Shown: piece by piece, positions 27,751 to 35,393 of the stretch
How the letters are laid out: every line of letters begins with the position of its first letter
Numbering within the stretch: position 1 is the first letter of the stretch
Source: Hydrogenophaga sp.
GTDB taxonomy: Bacteria > Pseudomonadota > Gammaproteobacteria > Burkholderiales > Burkholderiaceae_C
DNA: 43,285 nt
Reading direction: 5' to 3'
Assembly: GCF_018780385.1 (NCBI RefSeq)
Contig: NZ_JADMJO010000085.1
Span: 1 to 43,285 of the forward strand
Notes under the pieces: generated by a model
Seen by the model: the letters and a program-made list of their open reading frames with translations, nothing else
Databases searched by the model: none
Told to the model about the DNA's origin: nothing
Translations under genes and position numbers: made by a program

Positions 27751-27863
27751 GTCGGTGGTGCTCCTTGAAACCAAAAGTGGATGCGCGATTCGTATGGAGC
27801 CACCGGATGCGCTGTGAGTTCCGGGAGCTTGACCCCGCCGGGCAAAGGCCGTGGAGCAAAGGG

Positions 27864-27869
27864 GATAAT
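27864..27869 (+). promoter_or_regulatory. Candidate -10 (GATAAT) 6 bases before the yciB start
   Basis: GATAAT ends 6 bases before ATG 27876, and no Shine-Dalgarno sequence lies between. Transcription would begin at about the A of the ATG, predicting a leaderless mRNA. No good -35 is seen at 16-18 bases. Confidence 0.5.
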
Positions 27870-27875
27870 CCTGCG

Positions 27876-28418
27876 ATGCGTTTCCTCATCGACTTCTTTC
27901 CCATCGCCCTGTTCGTGGCGGCCTACAAGTTGGCCGACATCTACACCGCCACCGCCGTCCTCATGGTTGCCACGCTGGTGCAGACCGGGATCATCTACAC
28001 CATCGACCGCAAGCTGCAGACGCTGCAAAAGGTCACGCTGGTGCTCATTCTGGTGTTTGGCGCCCTCACCCTCTTCCTGCAGGACGAGCGCTTCATCAAG
28101 TGGAAGCCCACCGTGCTGTACGCGAGCATGGCCATCGTGCTGGCGGCAGCCCTCTGGATCTGGAAGAAAAACTTCCTGAAGCTCCTGCTGGCCAGCCAGC
28201 TGAGCCTGCCCGATGGCGTGTGGGCCAGACTCACCGTGGCATGGGTCGGCTACTTCCTGTTCATGGCGGCCATCAACGCCTATGTGGCGGCCTATTACTC
28301 CACCGAAGACTGGGTCAACTTCAAGCTGTGGGGCTACATCTTCCCGGTGGTCTTCATCGTCGGTCAGGGTGTGTACATCTCGCGCTTCCTGAAAGACGAC
28401 CCGGTGGAAAAGTCATGA
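27876..28418 (+). CDS. yciB: Septation protein A / inner-membrane protein YciB
   Basis: A 180-residue inner-membrane protein with five or six membrane segments. It starts [23 protein letters not shown] and contains [31 protein letters not shown] and [18 protein letters not shown], all diagnostic for the YciB/IspZ family, which is involved in cell-envelope maintenance and division. ATG 27876 is where the family starts. Its stop overlaps the bolA start (ATGA). A GATAAT box lies immediately upstream. Confidence 0.95.
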   Translation: MRFLIDFFPIALFVAAYKLADIYTATAVLMVATLVQTGIIYTIDRKLQTLQKVTLVLILVFGALTLFLQDERFIKWKPTVLYASMAIVLAAALWIWKKNFLKLLLASQLSLPDGVWARLTVAWVGYFLFMAAINAYVAAYYSTEDWVNFKLWGYIFPVVFIVGQGVYISRFLKDDPVEKS

Positions 28419-28690
28419 GCGAGGTTGCAACGCCCACCGCGGCCGCGATCGAAGCGCAATTGCGCGCCGTGCTGGCCCCAACCGACCTGGAAGTGCTGGA
28501 CGAAAGCGCCGCCCACGCGGGGCATTCGGGATCCAACGGCCTGGGCTTCGGTACCCACTTCCGAGTGCGGATTGCAGCCCCTGGTTTCGCTGGTCTGAGC
28601 CGGGTCGCCAAGCACCGCCTTGTGTATGATGCGCTGCAAAAATTCACCGACGCGGGACTGCATGCGTTGGCCATTGAAATCAAGGCCTGA
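28415..28690 (+). CDS. bolA: BolA family protein
   Basis: A 91-residue BolA protein with the class II KH-like fold. The conserved segment [20 protein letters not shown] is followed by [17 protein letters not shown] and the closing [11 protein letters not shown]. The His in HAGH and the His of VAKHRLVY fit the sites that bind [2Fe-2S] clusters with monothiol glutaredoxins. It is translationally coupled to yciB. A role in iron-sulfur trafficking or morphology control is known for the family; here it is inferred. Confidence 0.93.
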   Translation: MSEVATPTAAAIEAQLRAVLAPTDLEVLDESAAHAGHSGSNGLGFGTHFRVRIAAPGFAGLSRVAKHRLVYDALQKFTDAGLHALAIEIKA

Positions 28691-28785
28691 AGCGGCTTGC
28701 CAGCCCGTCGCTACGTTCTGATACGAGTCTGCTGAACCCACCCGGTCGTCGCGGCTCCAAACCCTTTTACACCCCGAGGAACACC

Positions 28786-29565
28786 ATGAAATTTTCCCTC
28801 TCGGCCCTGACCGCGGCCGTGCTCATCGCCACCGCGTTCAGTGCATCCGCCCAGAACGTCGCCATCGTCAACGGCAAGGCCGTGCCGACCGAGCGTCTCG
28901 AGGTGCTGGCCAAGCAGATCGCCGCCACCGGCCGCCCGGTGGACGACACCGTGCGCGCCCAACTCAAGGAAGAAGTGGTCCTGCGCGAGATCTTCATGCA
29001 GGAAGCCCAGAAGCGCGGCATCGGCGCCACGGACGAGTTCAAGAACCAGCTCGAACTCGCCCGCCAGACCATCATGATCCGCTCGCTGTTCACCGACTTC
29101 CAGGCCAAGAACCCGGTGACGGACGCCGACATCAAAGCCGAGTACGACAAGTTCGTCGCGGCCAACGGTGGCAAGGAATACCGCGCCCGCCACATCCTGG
29201 TGGAGAAGGAAGACGAAGCCAAGGCCATCATTGCTTCGCTCAAGGGCAAGGGCAAGTTCGAAGACATCGCCAAGAAGCAGTCCAAGGACCCAGGCTCCGG
29301 CGCCAACGGGGGCGACCTCGACTGGGCCGCCGCCGCCAGCTACGTGCCCGAATTCTCCGAAGCCATGGTCAAGCTCGAGAAGGGCCAGACCACCCCGGTG
29401 CCGGTGAAAACCCAGTTCGGCTGGCACATCATCCGCGTGGACGACATCCGCCAGGCCGAACTGCCGAAGATGGAAGACATCAAGCCGCAGATCGCCCAGC
29501 AGATGCAGCAGCAAAAACTCACCGAGTTCCAGAAATCATTGCGCGAGAAGGCAAAGATCGAATAA
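28786..29565 (+). CDS. Periplasmic parvulin-type peptidyl-prolyl cis-trans isomerase
   Basis: A 259-residue protein with signal peptide MKFSLSALTAAVLIATAFSA and probable cleavage after residue 22 (SASA). The N-terminal helical chaperone segment is followed by a parvulin domain at about residues 131-225: EYRARHILVEKEDEAKAII, KFEDIAKKQSKDPGSGANGG, FSEAMVKLEKGQ and TQFGWHIIRVDD. It should assist folding of exported and outer-membrane proteins. GAGGA precedes the ATG. The gene ends at a strong bidirectional terminator. Confidence 0.94.
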   Translation: MKFSLSALTAAVLIATAFSASAQNVAIVNGKAVPTERLEVLAKQIAATGRPVDDTVRAQLKEEVVLREIFMQEAQKRGIGATDEFKNQLELARQTIMIRSLFTDFQAKNPVTDADIKAEYDKFVAANGGKEYRARHILVEKEDEAKAIIASLKGKGKFEDIAKKQSKDPGSGANGGDLDWAAAASYVPEFSEAMVKLEKGQTTPVPVKTQFGWHIIRVDDIRQAELPKMEDIKPQIAQQMQQQKLTEFQKSLREKAKIE

Positions 29566-29582
29566 CACAGCCTTGCGGCTTG

Positions 29583-29613
29583 AAAAAAAGCGCGGAACCC
29601 CCGCGCTTTTTTT
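29583..29613. terminator. Bidirectional intrinsic terminator
   Basis: AAAAAAAGCGCGG pairs perfectly with CCGCGCTTTTTTT around AACCC. The GC stem with T-runs on both strands ends the parvulin transcript (plus) and the DUF1624 transcript (minus), whose stop is 4 bases beyond it. Confidence 0.92.
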
Positions 29614-29616
29614 GTT

Positions 29617-30366
29617 TCAGGTGAGCTGCATACCCAGCCAGATCAAGCCCATGAGCAAAGGCTGATGCAGCAGGTAATAGGTCAGGCTCCAACGGCCCAT
29701 CAGGATCGGGAGGCGGCGCAACCCTGCGGCCGGCTTGCCGGCGCCCAGCCACTGCAGGTGGCTCCGCAACGCCCAGCGCCCCGCCGCCACACCCCACCAC
29801 ATCACCCCCAGCCACGGCAACAAGGGCACATAGTCTTCGGTCACGGGCTTTCGGCTGATGAAGCCCAGCCAGTTCAGCCACGGCGTGTTGAACACCTCCA
29901 GCGCGGGCCAGGCCACGATGATCGATGGGGCAGCCCACTTCAGACCGACGGCCAGCGCCCCGAGCAGCCACAGCCAGGCGCCCCACCCGGCCGTCAGGCG
30001 AACGACGATGAGCATGACCGCGATGCTGTGCAGCACGCCGAAGTAAATGAAGCTGCCTGGGAACACCAACAGCGAACCGGCGGTGACCAGCAAGGCGGCA
30101 CCCGCCACCTGCAGCCAGCGCCGCCAGAAGCGCGCCCAGGTCTGCCCCTGGTGCACCGCCACGGCCTGAGAGAGGCCGGCGGTGAACAGGAACAGGCTCA
30201 CGATGGCGGTGCGCTGCCACGTCCAGAACGGGTCGCGGTAGAAGTCTTCGCGGATCAGGCGGAAGAAGTTCAGGTCGAAGCAGAAGTGGTAGGCCGTCAT
30301 CCACAGCATGGCGGCGGCGCGCAGCAGGTCGATGTGCTCCAGGCGCTGCGCCGTCGGTTGCGCCAT
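29617..30366 (-). CDS. DUF1624 / heparan-alpha-glucosaminide N-acetyltransferase-like membrane protein
   Basis: A 249-residue inner-membrane protein with about seven hydrophobic segments. The N terminus RLEHIDLLRAAAMLWMTAYHFCFDLNFF carries the conserved Asp and the His of AYHFCFD seen in DUF1624. Later come TAGLSQAVA, FIYFGVLHSIAVMLIV and LTYYLLHQPLLMGLIW. The family is related to membrane acyltransferases; no substrate is known for bacterial members. ATG 30366 was chosen because the family starts there. It lies 7 bases after the alpha/beta-hydrolase stop, so the two are likely co-transcribed. Confidence 0.88.
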   Translation of the reverse strand: MAQPTAQRLEHIDLLRAAAMLWMTAYHFCFDLNFFRLIREDFYRDPFWTWQRTAIVSLFLFTAGLSQAVAVHQGQTWARFWRRWLQVAGAALLVTAGSLLVFPGSFIYFGVLHSIAVMLIVVRLTAGWGAWLWLLGALAVGLKWAAPSIIVAWPALEVFNTPWLNWLGFISRKPVTEDYVPLLPWLGVMWWGVAAGRWALRSHLQWLGAGKPAAGLRRLPILMGRWSLTYYLLHQPLLMGLIWLGMQLT

Positions 30367-30373
30367 GGCGATC

Positions 30374-31123
30374 TCAGGCGCTGGCGTGGATGTTCCGCAG
30401 GATCTGGCTGAGCGCCGCGGGTTCGCTGACCATGGGATCATGGCCGGTGGCCATCTCCACCACGTTCCAGCCGGGCTCGCTGCGCACCCGCACGCGCGAC
30501 GGGGCGATGGTGGCCAGCGCAGGCTGGATGCAGTCGATGAAGGTGCGGGGCAGCGCGTCCACCCGCGCGGCATTGAAGGCCAGCGGCTGCAGGTACAGGC
30601 GGAAGGGCTGCGGTGTCTGGCGCCGGTTGACCCAATCCCGGTCGGCGCCGCTCAGGCCAAACACGGCGGCATCGGGCGGCGGAAAGCTCAGACCGCCGCT
30701 GGGTTTCGACGCCTCGGTGCGCGTTTGCTTCGTCTCGGCTGAGTGGTGGCTGCTCCAGCTGTCGCCCGGGTATGGCAGCGCGGCATCGAGATACACCAGG
30801 TGTGCCAGCAGGCCGGGGCGCTCGCGCTGCAGGCGGTCGGCCACACCGGTGATCACCATGCCCGCGTAGCTGTGCCCGACCAGCACCACGCGCTGCAGCT
30901 CTTCGGCTTCGATCAACCCGATCACGTCCTGGATGTGGGTGTGCAGATCGATGCCGGGCGACATCAAATGGGCGCGTTCACCCACGCCGGTGAGCGTGAC
31001 GGCGTGGCTGTCCACACCTGCACTGCGCAGCAGGGGCAGCACCCGGCTCCAGCACCAGGCGCCATGCCAGGCGCCGTGCACGAGCACGATGGAGGTGGTC
31101 GCGGGGTCGGTGGCTGAGGTCAA
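30374..31123 (-). CDS. Alpha/beta-fold hydrolase (EstC / hydroxynitrile-lyase-like)
   Basis: An alpha/beta hydrolase of about 249 residues. The oxyanion region is VLVHGAWHGAWCWSRVLP, then TLTGVGERAHLMSPGIDLHTHIQDV, nucleophile Ser in LVGHSYAGMVI, and the catalytic His in MATGHDPMVSEP. This pattern is shared with plant hydroxynitrile lyases and methylesterases and bacterial EstC; in bacteria such proteins are mostly esterases. No ATG lies near the conserved N terminus. TTG at 31123 has GGAG 7 bases upstream and is preferred to TTG at 31129. Confidence 0.88.
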   Translation of the reverse strand: MTSATDPATTSIVLVHGAWHGAWCWSRVLPLLRSAGVDSHAVTLTGVGERAHLMSPGIDLHTHIQDVIGLIEAEELQRVVLVGHSYAGMVITGVADRLQRERPGLLAHLVYLDAALPYPGDSWSSHHSAETKQTRTEASKPSGGLSFPPPDAAVFGLSGADRDWVNRRQTPQPFRLYLQPLAFNAARVDALPRTFIDCIQPALATIAPSRVRVRSEPGWNVVEMATGHDPMVSEPAALSQILRNIHASA

Positions 31124-31180
31124 GGGCAATCTCCAGTGGTTGGGAATTCCACCGGATTCTGCCCTGCGCGCGCCGGCGTG

Positions 31181-31726
31181 TCAGATGTAGGCGGTCGGTT
31201 GCCGCACGTGCTTCATGTGCAGCGAGAGGCCGAGCGCTGCCATGTGGTTGCTGTTGCGGCCGAGGATGGTCTCCGACAAAGGCAGGAACTCCGTTTCCTC
31301 GTAGCCCGCGTGGGCGGCATAGGCGGCCACGAGCTGGTGCAACTCGTCGACATCCAGGTCGGCATCCTGGCCCTTGCCCACGCGCTTGAGCGCTTTCTCC
31401 AGACCCTTCCAGAGCGATTCAATGGCGCGATGCTCACGCGTGAGGCGTTCGGTCATGTGCTGCACATGGTCGCGCTCGGCGCCCGCCTGGGCACTGGCCA
31501 GCACGGCTGGAAACAGGTCGCGTTCCTCGTCGAGGTGGTGCTCGAAGATCGCTTCGCGAAAGAACGCCAGCGAGTCCGCGGCGATCTGGCGCGCCTGGGC
31601 AGCGGGCTTCAGCAGGGCCGGCAGGCCGTCGAGCGCCTTGAGGCGTTTGAGGATGCCGACATGGCAGTCGGTGAAGGTGCTCAGCGGCGCATTCTCGCCA
31701 TGCGTGGGGTGGGCTGGGGTGGCCAT
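31181..31726 (-). CDS. Hemerythrin domain-containing protein
   Basis: A 181-residue HHE-domain protein predicted to bind a di-iron centre. Candidate ligands are His22 (DCHVGIL), the His63/His64-Glu67 cluster (EHHLDEE), His99 (EHRAIE), and His139-Glu143 (YAAHAGYEE). Such cytoplasmic hemerythrins are tied to oxygen, nitric oxide or iron-sulfur repair responses. The ATG at 31726 follows AAGGAGA. An FNR-type promoter lies upstream, which supports a low-oxygen or nitrosative role. Confidence 0.92.
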   Translation of the reverse strand: MATPAHPTHGENAPLSTFTDCHVGILKRLKALDGLPALLKPAAQARQIAADSLAFFREAIFEHHLDEERDLFPAVLASAQAGAERDHVQHMTERLTREHRAIESLWKGLEKALKRVGKGQDADLDVDELHQLVAAYAAHAGYEETEFLPLSETILGRNSNHMAALGLSLHMKHVRQPTAYI

Positions 31727-31773
31727 GGTGTCTCCTTGGCGGAGCACCGGGCGAGTCCCCGGCGCATGGAGCC

Positions 31774-31814
31774 AGTCTAGGCAGACCACCGCCCGGCGCA
31801 TTGACGCAGGTCAA
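31774..31814 (-). promoter_or_regulatory. FNR/DNR-type class II promoter of the hemerythrin gene
   Basis: TTGACGCAGGTCAA (31801-31814) is a perfect 5-4-5 inverted repeat like the FNR/DNR consensus TTGAT-N4-ATCAA. On the minus strand, a TAGACT -10 (31779-31774) predicts a start near 31767, placing the box centre at about -41, the class II activator position. The leader would be about 40 bases. Confidence 0.68.
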
Positions 31815-31825
31815 GCGGTGGCGGT

Positions 31826-33274
31826 TCAGCGGTGCGCCACCAGTTCGAACAGATCTTTCTCGATTTCACGGTTGGCCGCGCTGATCACGCGCCGCTGCAT
31901 CTTCACGTAGCGCTTGACCTGAGGCGCGTACCAGACGAGGTAGTGGATGCGCACCGGCTCGATCGCCGCCTGGGTGGCGCCACCGGTGGCACTGCGGCTG
32001 CTCCAAACCTCGACCTTGAAGGCCTCGAAGGTGCCTCCCGGCACGTTCACTGTCTCGCGCCCCAGCACCTTGGCCTGCGAGTGCCACTGGCCCCAGGTGT
32101 CCACGTCCGGGGTCGCGAAATCACTCAGGGCGCCCAGGGTGCTCAGGTCACGGAAGGCGCCGAGATAGGGGCTGTACTCCAGACCAAGCTGATCCCACTT
32201 GAGAAATCCGGGGCGGCCGCCCATGGCGCGGCGCGAGTCACCGACGACGCGCGCTTCGGCATCGGCACGCAGCGCGTCCGTCACGAGGCCATCGCGCATC
32301 GATTGCACCGAAATCACGATGTCGCGGCGGGGGCTGGTGGGCCATTTGCCACTGGTGCGGTAGGTCCAGCTTTCGCCCGGTCGCGGTAACGCAACGTTGA
32401 CCGGGCTCGCGACGTCCGGGCTGCGTGCAGGGGCTGCGGCCACCAGGGCTGGCGCGGACTCTGAAGGACTCTCTCGCGCCGCTGCCACCTGCGCGGTGGG
32501 CCGCGACGCCGCCAACGCAGGTGACCTCACTGGCGCCGCTGCGACCACCACCGGTGCTTCGGGTGGTGGGGTGGTCGCTGCGGTCAGCATGGGTGTAGAG
32601 GACAACTGGCGCGCAGGCTGGTCCTCGCCCCGCAGCCCCACCCACACGGACGCCCCCAGCACAACGGCTCCCGCACCCGCCCCCAACAGCCACCCACCGC
32701 GCCTGGCTGACGAACTCGCAGACGAAGCCGGCAAAGGCATGCTGGCAAGGGCCAGGGGTTCACGCTGCACCTCGGGCAGGTCGCCCGGCACGGTGATCCC
32801 TGTGTCCGCCCGCTGCCCGAGCATGATGTTGAGTGCCCGTATCAGTTCGCGCGTGGACGCATCCCACTGCTTGTGGCTGATCTCGATGGCTTGCCGCCGC
32901 GCCAGCGATTTGAGTTCTTCGGGCAGTTCGTCTGCGCGCGGCATGAGTGCGCCGCCCACCAGCACCGGCACCACGCGGATCTCGCGCTCCAGCGCCACGC
33001 GGGTTTCCAGGCGCACAAAATCGTGGGGGTCGTCGAGTCGCCGGCGCCCGGTGGGGTCGGTGGTGCTCAACCATTCGTCACCGATGACGACCATGAGAAC
33101 CTTGCAGGAGCCCACCGCCTTCTCGATGGCAGTGACGAAGTCGGTGCCGAGTTCGATGCCCTCGACATCCATGAACACCCGCTCGGCACCGAAGTGCGCG
33201 GACAACCGGTCATAGAGGCGCCCGGCATAGCCAGCCGAATCGTCCCTGCGGTAGCTGATGAAGATCCCGTCCAT
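31826..33274 (-). CDS. TIR domain protein with transmembrane segment and C-terminal periplasmic domain
   Basis: A 482-residue protein. Residues 1-155 form a TIR domain: MDGIFISYRRDDSAGYAGRL, VFMDVEGIELGTDF, KVLMVVIGDEWL, and DDPHDFVRLETRVALE, where Glu90 is a candidate for the NADase glutamate, then IRVVPVLVGGALMP. One hydrophobic segment (about 193-213) follows, then an Ala/Pro/Val-rich linker to about residue 320 and a C-terminal domain of about 160 residues with no family I recognise. The basic RRGG before the segment predicts an N-in topology. ATG 33274 was chosen because the TIR fold begins there and the only good -10 box (33363-33368) lies upstream; the ribosome site is weak. Confidence 0.85.
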   Translation of the reverse strand: MDGIFISYRRDDSAGYAGRLYDRLSAHFGAERVFMDVEGIELGTDFVTAIEKAVGSCKVLMVVIGDEWLSTTDPTGRRRLDDPHDFVRLETRVALEREIRVVPVLVGGALMPRADELPEELKSLARRQAIEISHKQWDASTRELIRALNIMLGQRADTGITVPGDLPEVQREPLALASMPLPASSASSSARRGGWLLGAGAGAVVLGASVWVGLRGEDQPARQLSSTPMLTAATTPPPEAPVVVAAAPVRSPALAASRPTAQVAAARESPSESAPALVAAAPARSPDVASPVNVALPRPGESWTYRTSGKWPTSPRRDIVISVQSMRDGLVTDALRADAEARVVGDSRRAMGGRPGFLKWDQLGLEYSPYLGAFRDLSTLGALSDFATPDVDTWGQWHSQAKVLGRETVNVPGGTFEAFKVEVWSSRSATGGATQAAIEPVRIHYLVWYAPQVKRYVKMQRRVISAANREIEKDLFELVAHR

Positions 33275-33362
33275 GTGGCGAAGACCCCAGGTGTCACCGC
33301 CAGGCGGTGCGGTGTCCGGTGTCTGGTCCAGCGAGCGCCAAGGCGCCCGGACCGACCGGATC

Positions 33363-33368
33363 ATTCTA
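33363..33368 (-). promoter_or_regulatory. Candidate -10 element of the TIR gene
   Basis: TAGAAT on the minus strand within CCTAGAAT, in the gap before the TIR gene. Transcription would start near 33356 and give an 82-base leader to ATG 33274. No convincing -35. Confidence 0.4.
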
Positions 33369-33415
33369 GGACGCTACCCCGGCGCTTGCCATCCCCAGCC
33401 GGGGGGACATCGGGC

Positions 33416-34390
<975 letters not shown>

Positions 34391-34417
34391 GGGTCGTTTC
34401 CTTGGGAATGGGTGGTG

Positions 34418-35236
34418 TCAGGGCACAGGCCAGACGGGTGGGAAAAGCGGATCGTCAAGAAAGGCGCCATCGGCCATGCGCTCGGTCAGGCCGGGAAACG
34501 GGGGAGAGGTGCGCCAAGGCCGAGGGGCGTGACGCGCATCGTCGCCCAGGTAGCGTGCAGAAAACACCCGCCGCCGCTGCCCCGGCCCGACCCCGCTGGA
34601 GGCGTGCAGGCTGAGCATGTGGAAGGCCACGCAGTCGCCGGGCTCCAGCGCCCATGCCAACTGGCGGAAGCGCTCGGGCTCGGCGTCGATCGCGGGCAGC
34701 TCGGCCAGCGTGCCTTCGGGGAACCACCGGGCCTGCTGGTCGCGGAAGGTGCGCGGCATGTACCAGGTGCCCGCGTGCGAACCGGCCACGAAACGCAGCG
34801 TGCTCGCCAATGGCACCGGGTCCACGGGAATCCAGAAGCTCACGTTCTGGCGGCCGCTCACGTTGTAGTAGGGCTGGTCCTGGTGCCAGGGCGTGGGCTG
34901 GCGCGTGCCCGGTTCTTTCACCAGCAGGTGGTCGTGGTAGAGCCGCGCGCTGCGGCTTTGCATCAGTTGTGTCGCGATGTGCGGCAGGGCCGAACCGCTG
35001 AGGATCTGCTGGTAGGCCGGGTTGTCCTGCCAGGTGCAGAAGTCCTCGACGAAACGGCCCGGGTCGTCGGGCTCGCTGGCCACCAGGGCAAGCGGGCTCA
35101 GGTGCGCGAGGTTGTGCTCTATGCCGCGTTCGAGCAGGGCCAGCTCAGGGGCGTTGAAGACGCCGCGCAGCACCACGGCGCCGTCGCGGGCGTAGTCGTG
35201 GACCGCGTCGCCATCCAGTTCGAGCGTGCGTGGCAT
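34418..35236 (-). CDS. Phytanoyl-CoA dioxygenase family protein
   Basis: A 272-residue Fe(II)/2-oxoglutarate-dependent oxygenase of the PhyH family. Iron ligands are His118 and Asp120 in TPWHQDQPYY and His211 in MLSLHASSG; the 2-oxoglutarate-binding Arg is in the RRRVFSARYLGDD stretch. LRFVAGSHAGTWYMP is typical. Members hydroxylate diverse small molecules, including acyl-CoAs, ectoine and halogenated compounds; the substrate here is unknown. CAGGAG precedes the ATG. It is upstream of and probably co-transcribed with the DUF808 gene. Confidence 0.9.
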   Translation of the reverse strand: MPRTLELDGDAVHDYARDGAVVLRGVFNAPELALLERGIEHNLAHLSPLALVASEPDDPGRFVEDFCTWQDNPAYQQILSGSALPHIATQLMQSRSARLYHDHLLVKEPGTRQPTPWHQDQPYYNVSGRQNVSFWIPVDPVPLASTLRFVAGSHAGTWYMPRTFRDQQARWFPEGTLAELPAIDAEPERFRQLAWALEPGDCVAFHMLSLHASSGVGPGQRRRVFSARYLGDDARHAPRPWRTSPPFPGLTERMADGAFLDDPLFPPVWPVP

Positions 35237-35299
35237 GGGTTGCTCCTGTCAGCCAGCGAGACCCGCCACGAGCGAAGCAACGCCGCACCCAGGGACACC

Positions 35300-35390
35300 G
35301 AGGGTCCGGCTTCGCCGGCCCCAGGTGTCGCCCCCCTCCCGCCGAAGGCGAGAGAGGGGGGAGGCGCCGAAGGCGGCGCGGGGGGTGTTC
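35300..35390. repeat. Intergenic GC-rich repeat cluster downstream of purL
   Basis: Three nested inverted repeats fill most of the gap between purL and the PhyH gene: GTCCGGCTTCGCCGGCC, CCCCCCTCCCGCCGAAGGCG with AGAGAGGGGGG, and GCGCCGAAGGCGGCGC. It resembles a repeat seen between genes in Comamonadaceae and would form strong hairpins at the purL 3' end, perhaps acting as terminator or mRNA stabiliser. Copy number is not checkable here. Confidence 0.6.
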
Positions 35391-35393
35391 ATC

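Noticed and set aside
27829..27834. TTGACC as a -35 for yciB
   Set aside because: The distance to GATAAT is 29 bases, too long for sigma-70.
29583..29613. A repeat or attachment site at the A/T-rich palindrome
   Set aside because: Stem, loop and T-runs on both sides make it a bidirectional terminator between convergent genes.
35300..35390. A small gene between purL and the PhyH-like gene
   Set aside because: The stretch is made of nested inverted repeats with no ribosome site or plausible frame.
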